DNA of 64,000 bases from Streptomyces sp. NA02950 (GTDB taxonomy: Bacteria; Actinomycetota; Actinomycetes; Streptomycetales; Streptomycetaceae). The stretch's first letter is position 1. Each line of letters begins with the position of its first letter. Location of the stretch: contig NZ_CP054916.1 of NCBI RefSeq assembly GCF_013364155.1, forward strand, positions 6,569,001-6,633,000, read 5' to 3'. Below, piece by piece: positions 51,822 to 60,718 of this stretch. A program made the position numbers and the translations under genes. The notes under the pieces are model-generated. The model ran no database searches and was not told where the DNA came from. It saw only the letters and a list, made by a program, of their open reading frames with translations.

Positions 51822-53531
51822 GTGAGCAGCGAGGTCGGAGCACAGGTCATCGAGGCCGCGCGGTCCGGTGACCCGGACGCGCAGGATCAGCTCGTCAGCG
51901 CGTATCTGCCGCTGGTCTACAACGTCGTCGGCCGCGCCCTCAAAGGGCATGCGGACGTCGACGACGTGGTCCAGGACACCATGATCCGGGCCCTCGGCGG
52001 GCTCGGCGGGCTGCGCGACCCCTCCGCCTGCCGCTCCTGGCTCGTGGCGATCGCGATGAACCAGGTACGCCGCCACTGGCGGGAGCGGCAGGACGCGCCC
52101 GTCGGCGGCCTGGGGGAGGTGCACGAGATGCCCGGACCCGAGCCCGACTTCGCCGATCTGACGATCGTGCGGCTGGGTCTTGAAGGCCAGCGCAGGGAGG
52201 TCGCCGAGGCGACGCGGTGGCTCGACGACAGCGAGCAGGAAGTGCTTTCGCTGTGGTGGCTGGAGGCCGCGGGCGAACTGACCCGCGCCGAGGTGGCCGC
52301 CGCCCTCGACCTCTCGCCGCAGCACACGGCCGTACGCGTCCAGCGCACCAAGGACCAGCTGGAGACGGCGCGCGTGGTGGTCCGCGCCCTGTCCACCACC
52401 CCGCGCTGCCGCGAGCTGGGGCAGCTCACCGGCATCTGGGACGGACGGCCGTCCGCCCTGTGGCGCAAGCGAATATCCCGCCACGCCCGCGGCTGCGGCG
52501 AGTGCTCCGGCCACTGGTCCGGATTGGTCCCGGCCGAGGGACTGCTCGTCGGCCTCGGGCTGGTGCCGGTTGCGGGCGCGCTGCTGGGCTGGCGGGCGAG
52601 CGCGGCCGCCGCCGGGCAACTCCCCATGGACCCGTCCGGATCGGCCATGCCGGGTGACGCGTGGGCGCACTCGGCGGACACCACGGTGCTCCCGGCGGTG
52701 GACACGGGCTCGGGCGGCGCGTATGGCTCGGGCGGCGCGGCACATGCCTCGGACGGCACGCAGACCGCGGGCGGGGCGCGCGGCGCCCGGCACCGGGCCC
52801 GCAAGCGCTCGCGGGCGGCCCGCGGCGCCGGGGTCGCGGCGCTCGCACTGGCCGTCGGAGGCTCCGCGCTGCTGCTCGAACTCCCCAAGGACAAGGGTCA
52901 CAACGACGCCGGGCCCAGCCGGACCGCACCGCTCGCGGAGGACTCCCCGTCCACCGACGAGCCCACCCCCGACCGCGTCACCACCCGGCCCGCGAGCCGC
53001 AAGGAGAGCCCGACCCGGCGCCCGGTCACCAAGGCACCCCGCACCTCCAAGCCCACCCCGCGCCCCAGCACCAGTGCCCCGACCGCACCGCCCACCCGGT
53101 CCGCCCCGACCACAGCGCCCCCGAAGGCCACCCCCGTCCCGGGCAACAACACCGCGTTCGCGCAGGAGGTCATGGAGCTGGTCAACATCGAGCGCGGCAA
53201 GGTGGGCTGCTCCCCGGTCCGCCTCAACGACAAGCTGAACTCCGCCGCCCAGAAGCACTCGGACGACATGGCCTCCCGCGGCTACTTCGACCACACCGCC
53301 CCCGACGGCTCGGACCCCGGCGACCGCATCACCGCGGCCGGATACCCGTGGCGCACCTACGGCGAGAACATCGCCAAAGGCCAGCAGACCCCGGCCGCGG
53401 TCATGGACTCCTGGATGAACAGCCCCGGCCATCGGCAGAACATCCTCAACTGCGACTTCACGGAGATGGGGGTGGGGGTCGACCGCGGCAGCGGCGGACC
53501 CACGTGGACCCAGGCGTTCGGGGACCGCTGA
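51822..53531 (+). CDS. ECF-type sigma factor fused to a ZAS-like motif, membrane segments and an extracellular CAP domain
   Basis: 569-aa fusion. Residues 10-90 are sigma region 2 (QDQLVSAYLPLVYNVVGRAL, VVQDTMIRALGGLGGL, SWLVAIAMNQVRRHWRERQ), and 130-185 are region 4 (DDSEQEVLSLWWLEAAGELT, RAEVAAALDLSPQHTAVRVQ). H221-x3-C225-x2-C228 (HARGCGEC) has the spacing of zinc anti-sigma (ZAS) proteins. Hydrophobic segments are at 237-256 and 337-354, then a Pro/Thr/Ser-rich spacer (360-440) and a CAP/SCP domain from 446 (NNTAFAQEVMELVNIERGKV, KHSDDMASRGYFDHTAPDGS, GYPWRTYGENIAKGQQTPAA, SPGHRQNILN). GTG start after GGAAAAGGGGCG. Confidence 0.88.
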   Translation: MSSEVGAQVIEAARSGDPDAQDQLVSAYLPLVYNVVGRALKGHADVDDVVQDTMIRALGGLGGLRDPSACRSWLVAIAMNQVRRHWRERQDAPVGGLGEVHEMPGPEPDFADLTIVRLGLEGQRREVAEATRWLDDSEQEVLSLWWLEAAGELTRAEVAAALDLSPQHTAVRVQRTKDQLETARVVVRALSTTPRCRELGQLTGIWDGRPSALWRKRISRHARGCGECSGHWSGLVPAEGLLVGLGLVPVAGALLGWRASAAAAGQLPMDPSGSAMPGDAWAHSADTTVLPAVDTGSGGAYGSGGAAHASDGTQTAGGARGARHRARKRSRAARGAGVAALALAVGGSALLLELPKDKGHNDAGPSRTAPLAEDSPSTDEPTPDRVTTRPASRKESPTRRPVTKAPRTSKPTPRPSTSAPTAPPTRSAPTTAPPKATPVPGNNTAFAQEVMELVNIERGKVGCSPVRLNDKLNSAAQKHSDDMASRGYFDHTAPDGSDPGDRITAAGYPWRTYGENIAKGQQTPAAVMDSWMNSPGHRQNILNCDFTEMGVGVDRGSGGPTWTQAFGDR

Positions 53532-53533
53532 GG

Positions 53534-56500
53534 TCACTTCCTCCTGCGGAGCTTGCGGGGCGGCTTGGGATTGAGCAGTTTGTGTGCTTCACGGGCCCGG
53601 CCCGTGGCCATGAGCACCGTGGCGAGCGCCTGGGTGGTCTGCTTGGTCTGCGGATGGCCGGTGCCCAGCAGCCGTACGCTGCGATCAAGGGTGTCCCGCA
53701 GCAGGTTCGCGGCCGAGGCGTGCTCGCGCAGCGAGAAGAGGATGGTGCCGAGGGAGTGAGCCGCGGGCAGCGTGTCGGGGTGATCCTCGCCCAAGGTGCG
53801 GCGGAGTCCCGTGAACGCGTCCTCCATGAGGCGGCGTGCCATGGAGTGCTGGCCGAGGGAGTGCAGGGTGACGGAGACGTAGATGGCGGCACGCAGCGTG
53901 CTGGGGTGGGTTTCACCGAGGACGCGGCGGCAGCGGTCAAGGGCGTCCTCATGGATCCGGAGCGCCTCCTCGTACTCCCCGAGGCCCCGCAGCGCGGAGC
54001 CGAGCACGTCGGCGGCGCGCAGGGTCTCGGGGTGGTCCTCCTCCAGGAAGCGGCGGCCCCAGAGCAGGGCGGCCTCCGCGTGCCTCCGCATGGTGTCGTA
54101 TCTGCCCAGGCAATAGAGGATGCAGGCGTAGACGATGACGGTGCGGATGCTCTCGAGGTGGTTCTCGCCCAGGATCATGCGGCAGCGGCCGATGACATCG
54201 GACTGGAGACGTTCGGCCTCGGCGTACTGGCCGAGGTCGAGCAGAGCCTCGCTCAGACAGCTGGCGACGTGAAGGGTGACGGGATGTTCGTCGCCCAGCA
54301 GCCGTCGGCTTCGGGCCAGCGTGTCCTCGGCCACCTTTCGGGCGTTGGCGTACTCTCCGAGGCGTTCCAGCGCCTCCGAGCACAGTGAGGCACATGCGAG
54401 GGAGTCGGGGTGGTCCTCCCCCAACACCTGGGCGCACGCCGTCCGGACCTCCGAGGCCAAGGTGGCCGCTTCGCGCGGCTGACCGCTCTCCAGCAGATAA
54501 CGGATCGTCTCCCGCAGCACCTTCCGTCCCTCGGGCCGCTCGGCGACCCGAAGATCGGAGGCGACCAGATGGGGTGTGAAGATCGCCCACTCGGGCCAGT
54601 GGTCCGGAAGGTCCGGCCGGTCCGGACAGACGGCGATCAGTAGTGATTCCAGGACCGGTGCCACGCTGAACATGCCCTCCTCGATCGCGTGGAGGGAGAG
54701 GATGCTGGGCACGAGTGGGCTGAGCTGGAAGGTCCCCCGGCGGCCGAGCCGTACGAACCCGAGGCGTGCCAGTGTCCGCAGTGCGGTCTGCGGCCATGAC
54801 GGGTCGTCCGCCGGCCTGCCGACGATCCGGTCGAGCCAGGCGGCGGGGATGGGGGACGGGGCGAGACGGGCGAAGAGAACGAGGAGACGCATCGCACCGG
54901 GCTGACTGGCGTGCAGGTGGTCGAGAGCGAGGTCTAGCAAGACTCTCCCCGCGGGGGCGTCCCTGACGGCGAGGAAATCGGTCGGGCTCAGGCCGAGGGA
55001 GAGATACGCGGCGGTCCGGTCGACGACCGCTGGCAGGTCACCCGCCGCTTCGGCCAGGTCTGCCGCCTGCTCGGCGGTCAGCTCCGGGTGCCGCCGGCTG
55101 AGATATGCCACGGCCTCGGCACGGGCGAAGACGCCCACCTCGATGGACGGATCGACCTCCCGCCACTCAGGGGCGCGAGACGTCACGAGGACATGACCGG
55201 GGCCCTCGGGCAACCACCCCTCGACGGCCTCGGGTTCGCGGGCATCGTCCAGGACGATCAGCCAGCGGTCGGAGGTGCCGAGCGCGTCCAGCGCCAGACG
55301 TGCGTTCTCCTCGATGTCCTCGCCGAACCCCTGGACACCCAGCCTCCCGGCCAACTCCGCGTAGGAGAGCGCCACATCATCGGGTTCCTCGGCGGGAATC
55401 CACCACACGACGTCGTACCGACTTCGGTAACGGTAGAGGTATTCCAGAGCGATCTGTGTCTTGCCCATGCCCTCGGCGCCGATGAGCGAAACGAGGGCGG
55501 GCACACCGTAGGAGAACAGGTTGTCATGCACCATGCGGAGGGCGCCCTCGCGTCCGACGAACGCCACGTTGCGGGGCGGGACCTGCCACACGGCCGGGCC
55601 CCTGGCGGCCGCCCCGTGCCCCAGCGTCTCCACCGCCTCCGACGACGGCGTGGCGAACGCTTCGCCCGTCGCTTCCGCCGTCGCCTCGGCCTCGGCGACA
55701 CCGGTGAGGACCCCCGTGAAGGTGCGGGGGCTTCCGTAGCGCGTTTCCAGCCGGGCGGAGACCTGTTCGCGGACCAGAGCCCGTACCTCGTGGACGTCCC
55801 GGTCGCGCTGGGCGCCGCGGAGCGCGTCCCCGATCTCCGGGGGGAAGGTGAAGCGGAGTGACCCCGCGTCGGAGCGCCGCAGCAGTCCGCCGAGCAGCAC
55901 CTCGGCCAGGTCTCCGCGTGACGAGCCCGGCAGCATGGACCGCTGCACCAGCCGTGCCACCGGAACGGTCACCGTCGACAGCGCGGAGAGATATCCGGCC
56001 AGTCGCCAGGACGCCGGGGACGAGGAGCGGCGGAACCGGTGGATCGCCTCTTCGGGAGCGGGAGCGACAGGCTCATACGAGCCCACGTGCCGTGCCGGGC
56101 GCTGGGGCTGGGGGAGAGGGAGGGGGAGCGCCGCCGTGGAGATCCGGCGTCCGCTTCCGGCCGTCAGCTCGGCCCAGGCACGCAGCGATCCGGGCTCCAG
56201 CTCCAGTACCGGAACGGCGAGCGGAGGGTGCGCCCCCGGGGTGCGGCGCGCGCCGGGGAACGCCGTCTTCCACTGGCTGTTCGGCATCCCCGGTTCGGGG
56301 ATGTGCACCAGGGCCGGACGTGGAACGACGGCGCCCCGGCGCCACAGCGCGGCGGGGAGGAGGTGCGCCACGGCGACCTGGGAGCGCCGGGACCACTCCA
56401 GCAGCAGTCGGCTCGCCGCCCCGCCACGCCAGACGGCCCCCACCATGTCGGAGAGGACGAGGACGAGTTGGCGTCCGCCGGGGGCGGCCACCTCCCGGGG

Positions 56501-57172
56501 GTGGCGCGCACCAGGGGCGGCGGAGGGGGAGGGGTGCAGCTCGGCGGCGGAGCCGTTGTCGCGGGGGATCAGGTGCCAGCGGCGGATGTCGCGGAACGCC
56601 CCGAGCCGGGTCAGGCTCTCCTGGATCTCGCGCACCTCGTCGTGCCACAGGGCCATCGACGGGCTGGTGTCCACGACCAGCGCCAGGCTGAGCCAGCGGG
56701 CCGGTTCGGGCCGCACCACCGGCACCAGGATGTTCTCGTCGGCCAGCCGTGTGACGGTGGCTTCCTCGTCCAGTTCGAAGGCGGTGTCGGAAGGGACCTT
56801 CCGGGTCAGGGCCTTGAGCGAACGGGTCAGGGCCAGGGTCTGCGGCAGGGCGGTCTCGGCGGGTACGGGAACCGGGGCGCCCGCGCCGGTTCCGGTGCGG
56901 TCCCGGCCGGGCTGTCCGTAGGGCCGCAGGGCCGGGCGTTCCTCCCGGGCGGTGTCCCCGGGGACCGCGGGCGTGGGCTTCGCTCCCTCCCCGTCGGTCA
57001 CCGGGATGCCGTCGTCCGCCACGGGGGTGACGTCCGGGGCGGGTTCGCCCGGTTCCGGGGCCGGGCCGGACGGCAGCACCTCGCGCGCCAGCCACAGGAT
57101 GTCCGCCAGCTCGTCGGGGCCCGGGTCGGCCACTCCGCCTTCCCGGAGCAGCTCGACGAGGTGGGAGATCAT
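53534..57172 (-). CDS. vWA (SAV_2336-type) / NB-ARC / TPR STAND protein of a conflict system
   Basis: 1212-aa protein. N-terminal part (from about 60) resembles the SAV_2336 domain and includes a vWA-like fold with a MIDAS-type start (LALVVDTSPSMALWHDEVRE, about residue 165). A STAND/NB-ARC NTPase follows (P-loop LIGAEGMGKTQIALEYLYRY at about 560; RWLIVLDDAREPEAVEGWLP, GHVLVTSRAPEW). The last 330 residues are TPR repeats of the LGEDHPDTL type. The same repeat style appears in proteins labelled FxsT. It overlaps the MoxR gene (ATGA). Likely role: signal-sensing hub of the system. Confidence 0.88.
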   Translation of the reverse strand: MISHLVELLREGGVADPGPDELADILWLAREVLPSGPAPEPGEPAPDVTPVADDGIPVTDGEGAKPTPAVPGDTAREERPALRPYGQPGRDRTGTGAGAPVPVPAETALPQTLALTRSLKALTRKVPSDTAFELDEEATVTRLADENILVPVVRPEPARWLSLALVVDTSPSMALWHDEVREIQESLTRLGAFRDIRRWHLIPRDNGSAAELHPSPSAAPGARHPREVAAPGGRQLVLVLSDMVGAVWRGGAASRLLLEWSRRSQVAVAHLLPAALWRRGAVVPRPALVHIPEPGMPNSQWKTAFPGARRTPGAHPPLAVPVLELEPGSLRAWAELTAGSGRRISTAALPLPLPQPQRPARHVGSYEPVAPAPEEAIHRFRRSSSPASWRLAGYLSALSTVTVPVARLVQRSMLPGSSRGDLAEVLLGGLLRRSDAGSLRFTFPPEIGDALRGAQRDRDVHEVRALVREQVSARLETRYGSPRTFTGVLTGVAEAEATAEATGEAFATPSSEAVETLGHGAAARGPAVWQVPPRNVAFVGREGALRMVHDNLFSYGVPALVSLIGAEGMGKTQIALEYLYRYRSRYDVVWWIPAEEPDDVALSYAELAGRLGVQGFGEDIEENARLALDALGTSDRWLIVLDDAREPEAVEGWLPEGPGHVLVTSRAPEWREVDPSIEVGVFARAEAVAYLSRRHPELTAEQAADLAEAAGDLPAVVDRTAAYLSLGLSPTDFLAVRDAPAGRVLLDLALDHLHASQPGAMRLLVLFARLAPSPIPAAWLDRIVGRPADDPSWPQTALRTLARLGFVRLGRRGTFQLSPLVPSILSLHAIEEGMFSVAPVLESLLIAVCPDRPDLPDHWPEWAIFTPHLVASDLRVAERPEGRKVLRETIRYLLESGQPREAATLASEVRTACAQVLGEDHPDSLACASLCSEALERLGEYANARKVAEDTLARSRRLLGDEHPVTLHVASCLSEALLDLGQYAEAERLQSDVIGRCRMILGENHLESIRTVIVYACILYCLGRYDTMRRHAEAALLWGRRFLEEDHPETLRAADVLGSALRGLGEYEEALRIHEDALDRCRRVLGETHPSTLRAAIYVSVTLHSLGQHSMARRLMEDAFTGLRRTLGEDHPDTLPAAHSLGTILFSLREHASAANLLRDTLDRSVRLLGTGHPQTKQTTQALATVLMATGRAREAHKLLNPKPPRKLRRRK

Positions 57173-58215
57173 GTGGCGTCGGGTCCGCTCAGGGTGTGCA
57201 TGGTCGCGCCGGTGAGCCGGTCCAGGTCCGCCGGGGCGGTCCAGGCCCCGGCCAGCCGCAGCTGGATGGCGTTGAGAAGCTGGTCGGTCGCCAGGGAGCC
57301 GGTCGCACGGCGCTTGAGGAAGGCGGAGATGACGCCGTCCTCGCCGTCGGCGGCCTCGGCCGCCTCCCGGCCGATGCGCTGTTCGATGATGGACAGCAGC
57401 TTCTCCCGGCTCGGATCGGCGATGGTGAGCCGGATGCACCGGCGCAGAAAGGCGGGCGGGAACTCCCGTTCGCCATTGCTGGTCAGAACGACGATCGGGA
57501 AGGCGCGGCAGGCCACCCGGCCCCGGGTGATCCGGGCCCGGCCGTCCTCGTCGTCGGTGCCGACGGTGACCGTGGGGCTGTGTTCGGCGAGCCGGGCCAG
57601 CTCGGGGATGTCGAACCGGCCCTCGTCGAGGACGGTGAGCAGATCGCCGGGGAGGTCGAGGTCGCCCTTGTCGATCTCGTCGATCAGCAGGACGCGGGGG
57701 CGTTTGGTGGGGATGAACGCCGTGCCGAGCGGGCCGAGTTGCAGATACTTCCCGATGGCGTCGGTCACCGGGCGCTCCGGTCCGCCCTCGGCACCGGCCT
57801 CCGGCTCCTCCAGCCGCCGCAGGTTGGCGTCCTCCAACCGCCGGATCGCGTCGTACCGGTACAGCCCGTCGCGCAGTGTCGTCCTGCTGGTGACGGGCCA
57901 CCGCAGCACCGGGCCCAGCCCCAAGTCCTCGGCGATGCTGTACGCCAATGTCGACTTACCGACTCCAGGGACCCCGGTCACCAGCAGTGGACGGCGCAGG
58001 TACAGCGCCGAGTTGACGAGCTCGGTCTCGTTCTCGTCGGCGATGTACCCGGCGCCGCGCTCGCGGTCGGCCCGGTAGCGGTCGTCGTCGAGCGACGGCA
58101 CCGCGTACCCCTCGTCGATCTCACCGTCGAAGGAGCGCCAGGGCGGCTGGTGGGTGGCGAGCCGGGCCAGCCGGTCGGTGGACCGGTCGCCCTTGTAGAT
58201 CCACCAGTCCTTCAT
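57169..58215 (-). CDS. MoxR-type AAA+ ATPase
   Basis: 348-aa AAA+ ATPase of the MoxR class. Walker A VTGVPGVGKSTLAYSIA, Walker B RVLLIDEIDKGDLDLPGDLL, sensor 1 FPIVVLTSNGEREFPPAFLR with the Arg finger region RRCIRLTIADPSREKLLSII. MoxR proteins work as chaperones with vWA partners; here the vWA-bearing STAND protein is encoded directly downstream and translationally coupled. A TIR/SEFIR-VMAP gene lies upstream on the same strand. Complete and of normal length. Confidence 0.9.
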   Translation of the reverse strand: MKDWWIYKGDRSTDRLARLATHQPPWRSFDGEIDEGYAVPSLDDDRYRADRERGAGYIADENETELVNSALYLRRPLLVTGVPGVGKSTLAYSIAEDLGLGPVLRWPVTSRTTLRDGLYRYDAIRRLEDANLRRLEEPEAGAEGGPERPVTDAIGKYLQLGPLGTAFIPTKRPRVLLIDEIDKGDLDLPGDLLTVLDEGRFDIPELARLAEHSPTVTVGTDDEDGRARITRGRVACRAFPIVVLTSNGEREFPPAFLRRCIRLTIADPSREKLLSIIEQRIGREAAEAADGEDGVISAFLKRRATGSLATDQLLNAIQLRLAGAWTAPADLDRLTGATMHTLSGPDAT

Positions 58216-58267
58216 CGAAGCCTCCGCTCCGGCTCCTCCCCGTCGGCGAGGCGGTGCCAGATCCTCG

Positions 58268-60064
58268 TCACACTGTCAGATGGGTGTCGGTCAGTGCCTG
58301 GGTGTCCAGGGCGTGGTCGGGGTCATCCCACAGCAGGGCTATGGCCGGGCGGATGGCCGGATCCGCCTCCCTCCGCGCCGTCTTGACCAGACGGGGAAGG
58401 TCGGTGACATCGGAGAGCGGAAGGACCTTGCGCAGCACGACCGGCGGCGGGCTCCCGGCGGGGCCGTCCCGCTGCCAAAGGATCACCGGTACTCCGGCCT
58501 CGAGCGCCGCCCGCCACCCCGGTTCGGCCGGAGTCGTGGAGATCGCCACGCCGACCGGGTGGGTGTCCTCGCACCACTCGTACATCAGGTCCTCGGCCCG
58601 GGCCAGGTCCTCGTCGTCCAGCCACACCAGGGGGTGCTTGTGGTCGTGGCTCTCCCGGGTCAGGCAACGCCAGCGGTCCGACCACAGGGATGCGACATCG
58701 CCGTGGTCGCGGGCGTCCGGGCAGCGCAGCACCACCTCGTACCGCTTGCCCAGGCAGAGGTCCTGAGGTCCTGGCCGCAGCCGCCACTGGTCGAAGCCGA
58801 ACTCCAGCAGGGAGTCGGGGACGGCGAACTCGATGCGGCGCAGCGTGTGCGTGGTACGGCGCGGGTCGCACCGCACCAGGGCGGGCAGTCTGCGCAGACA
58901 GTCCTCCAACAGCAGCCGGGCGCCGTCGAGGGTCACCCGGCGCGGGTGCGCGGCCTCGTTCGTGGGCTCCAGCCGCCGCCAGCCCCTGGCGCGCAGCCAG
59001 ACCTCCGCGTAGAAGTGGTCGGCGTCCTGCGGGTCCTGGTCCAGCCGCACCGTCAGAACGACCGTCGCGCGCACCGGCTCCGGCGGCGGAGGCGGCGGGG
59101 GCAGTTCGTGGCGCGCCACCACCCGGCGCACCCAGGAGGTGAGGTCCGCGGCCAGTTTGCGGTCAACGGGGTCCTCACCCGGCGCGAGGCCCGCCAGCGC
59201 ATGGGCGAAGGCCAGGGCCTTGGGCACCGAGCCCGGCCGGTGGTGGAACTCCCCGAGCGCCCGCGCCAGCTCGTACAGATCCAGCCTGAGGTCGGGGAAC
59301 GGGGCCGCGGCGGCCTCCGCGCTGCCGGGCGGGCCGAACGCCCAGCTGTACGCCTGGTCGCACCACGGGCAGCGGGACGCGGGCACCCCGCCCAGGATCA
59401 CTTCGAGCTCCTGCCACGCCTGCTGGTCCAGGGCGCCGAAGAGGTCGTCCGCTGAGGGGCGCGGGGGCAGCGAGGGCAGGTCGCCGACGGGCGGCGCAGG
59501 GTCCCACGGAGCCTTGTGCAGATAGCGCAGCAGTCTCTCGCAGCCGTCCTGTGTGATCGCCTCGATGGGGTAGCGGGTCACCGCCTGTCCGGACAGGAAC
59601 TCGGGGAAGTCCTCGGCACAGTCCCCGGCCAGGACGATGCGCAGGACCCGCTTGCACCAGACGCCGGGGTTCTCGTCGACGTACTGCCGCAGATACGTGG
59701 CCTCGATCGGTACGCCGGTTCCGTCGCGGGCCGCGCGCCCCTCCTCGACGAACCGCCGGTAGGCGGGAGAGGCGATCACCACGACGAAGTCCGCCGCCCG
59801 GGCCTCCTTGTGTCGCCACTGGGCCCAGTCCCGTGGACGCTCGGCCGCCGGGCCGTCCCAGCGTGCGTCGACGCCCGCGCTCCGGAGCACCAGGCACAAC
59901 TTCCGCACCCGGTCGCGGTGATGCTGCCCGTCGGTCTCCTCGCAGGCGTAGGAGACAAACACTCTCGGGAGCGCGGTCCCGTCCCGCGGCCGCGCCCCGC
60001 CCCCCGTTCCCGCCAACGCCGCACCGTCCTTTCGTCTCAAGCGTAGTGACAGAACTGACGTCAC
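58268..60064 (-). CDS. SEFIR-domain protein with VMAP-like C-terminus
   Basis: 598-aa protein. A SEFIR/TIR-like domain near the N-terminus (PRVFVSYACEETDGQHHRDR, VRKLCLVLRSAGVDARWDGP, ERPRDWAQWRHKEARAADFV, VVIASPAYRRF). A central helical region includes a CxxC (SRCPWCDQAY). The C-terminal 270 residues look like the VMAP-C domain (TVVLTVRLDQDPQDADHFYA, SLLEFGFDQWRLRPGP, PLVWLDDEDLARAEDLMYEW, AALEAGVPVILWQRDG). In MoxR-vWA ternary conflict systems VMAP carries or recruits the effector. Start GTG 60064 lacks a good RBS; a later start near the RVFVSY motif is possible. Confidence 0.82.
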   Translation of the reverse strand: MTSVLSLRLRRKDGAALAGTGGGARPRDGTALPRVFVSYACEETDGQHHRDRVRKLCLVLRSAGVDARWDGPAAERPRDWAQWRHKEARAADFVVVIASPAYRRFVEEGRAARDGTGVPIEATYLRQYVDENPGVWCKRVLRIVLAGDCAEDFPEFLSGQAVTRYPIEAITQDGCERLLRYLHKAPWDPAPPVGDLPSLPPRPSADDLFGALDQQAWQELEVILGGVPASRCPWCDQAYSWAFGPPGSAEAAAAPFPDLRLDLYELARALGEFHHRPGSVPKALAFAHALAGLAPGEDPVDRKLAADLTSWVRRVVARHELPPPPPPPEPVRATVVLTVRLDQDPQDADHFYAEVWLRARGWRRLEPTNEAAHPRRVTLDGARLLLEDCLRRLPALVRCDPRRTTHTLRRIEFAVPDSLLEFGFDQWRLRPGPQDLCLGKRYEVVLRCPDARDHGDVASLWSDRWRCLTRESHDHKHPLVWLDDEDLARAEDLMYEWCEDTHPVGVAISTTPAEPGWRAALEAGVPVILWQRDGPAGSPPPVVLRKVLPLSDVTDLPRLVKTARREADPAIRPAIALLWDDPDHALDTQALTDTHLTV

Positions 60065-60072
60065 GTCGGCTC

Positions 60073-60651
60073 TTACGACGGCCGGGGAGGCAGATGCGGC
60101 ACCGGGCCGATGACGGGGGCCTGTTCGTAGGGGAGCCGGTGCAGATAGCGCAGCAGCTTCTCCGCCCCGGCGGCGGTCAGCGGGTCGACCGAGTAGGTGG
60201 TGACGGCGGCGCCGCCCAGGAAGGCGGGGAAGTCATCGGCACTGCCGCCGGGCAGGACCACCCGCAGGATGCGCCGGAACCACGCGGCGGGGTCGCCGAA
60301 CACCTCGGCGCGCAGCAGCCCCGCCTCGAAGCCCACCCCGAGTCCGGTCCCCGGCTTCTCACGGACCTCGGCCCGGCGTTTGTACGCCGGGGAGGCGACC
60401 ACCACGACGAAGTCGGCCTCCTGGTAGCGGTGCATCATCCACACCACCCAGTCCCGCGGGCCCTCGGCGGCCAGGGCGTCGAGCTGGGCGTCGACCCCCT
60501 GGGCACACAGCAGCCGCCACAGGGTGCGCACCCGTTCGCGGTGGACGGCGCCGTCGTCCTCGTGTGCGTAGGAGATGAACACGCGCGGTGGCCGCCCGGC
60601 CGTTCCGCCGTTCCCGGGCTCGTCCACCGGGTCCTGCCCGTCGACCGTCAT
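60073..60651 (-). CDS. Stand-alone SEFIR domain protein
   Basis: 192-aa protein that is essentially one SEFIR domain: PRVFISYAHEDDGAVHRERV, RTLWRLLCAQGVDAQLDALA, AEGPRDWVVWMMHRYQEADF, VVVVASPAYKRRAEVREKPG, with the shared C-terminal pattern AGAEKLLRYLHRLPYEQAPV. It is clearly related to the N-terminus of the 598-aa gene that starts 9 bp downstream, suggesting duplication. SEFIR and TIR domains act as adaptors or NAD-cleaving effectors. It is the first gene of the four-gene operon. Confidence 0.85.
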   Translation of the reverse strand: MTVDGQDPVDEPGNGGTAGRPPRVFISYAHEDDGAVHRERVRTLWRLLCAQGVDAQLDALAAEGPRDWVVWMMHRYQEADFVVVVASPAYKRRAEVREKPGTGLGVGFEAGLLRAEVFGDPAAWFRRILRVVLPGGSADDFPAFLGGAAVTTYSVDPLTAAGAEKLLRYLHRLPYEQAPVIGPVPHLPPRPS

Positions 60652-60718
60652 CCGAGACCCCCCTCGGTCAGTGATCGGTCACCGATCGTACCGACGCGGC
60701 GGCCGGGCCGAGGGGACT

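Noticed and set aside
53534..60651. FxSxx-COOH peptide-modification system
   Set aside because: The TPR and SEFIR/TIR-like genes resemble proteins named FxsT/FxsC, but no FxsA peptide or radical SAM FxsB gene is present; the MoxR/vWA/VMAP reading fits better.
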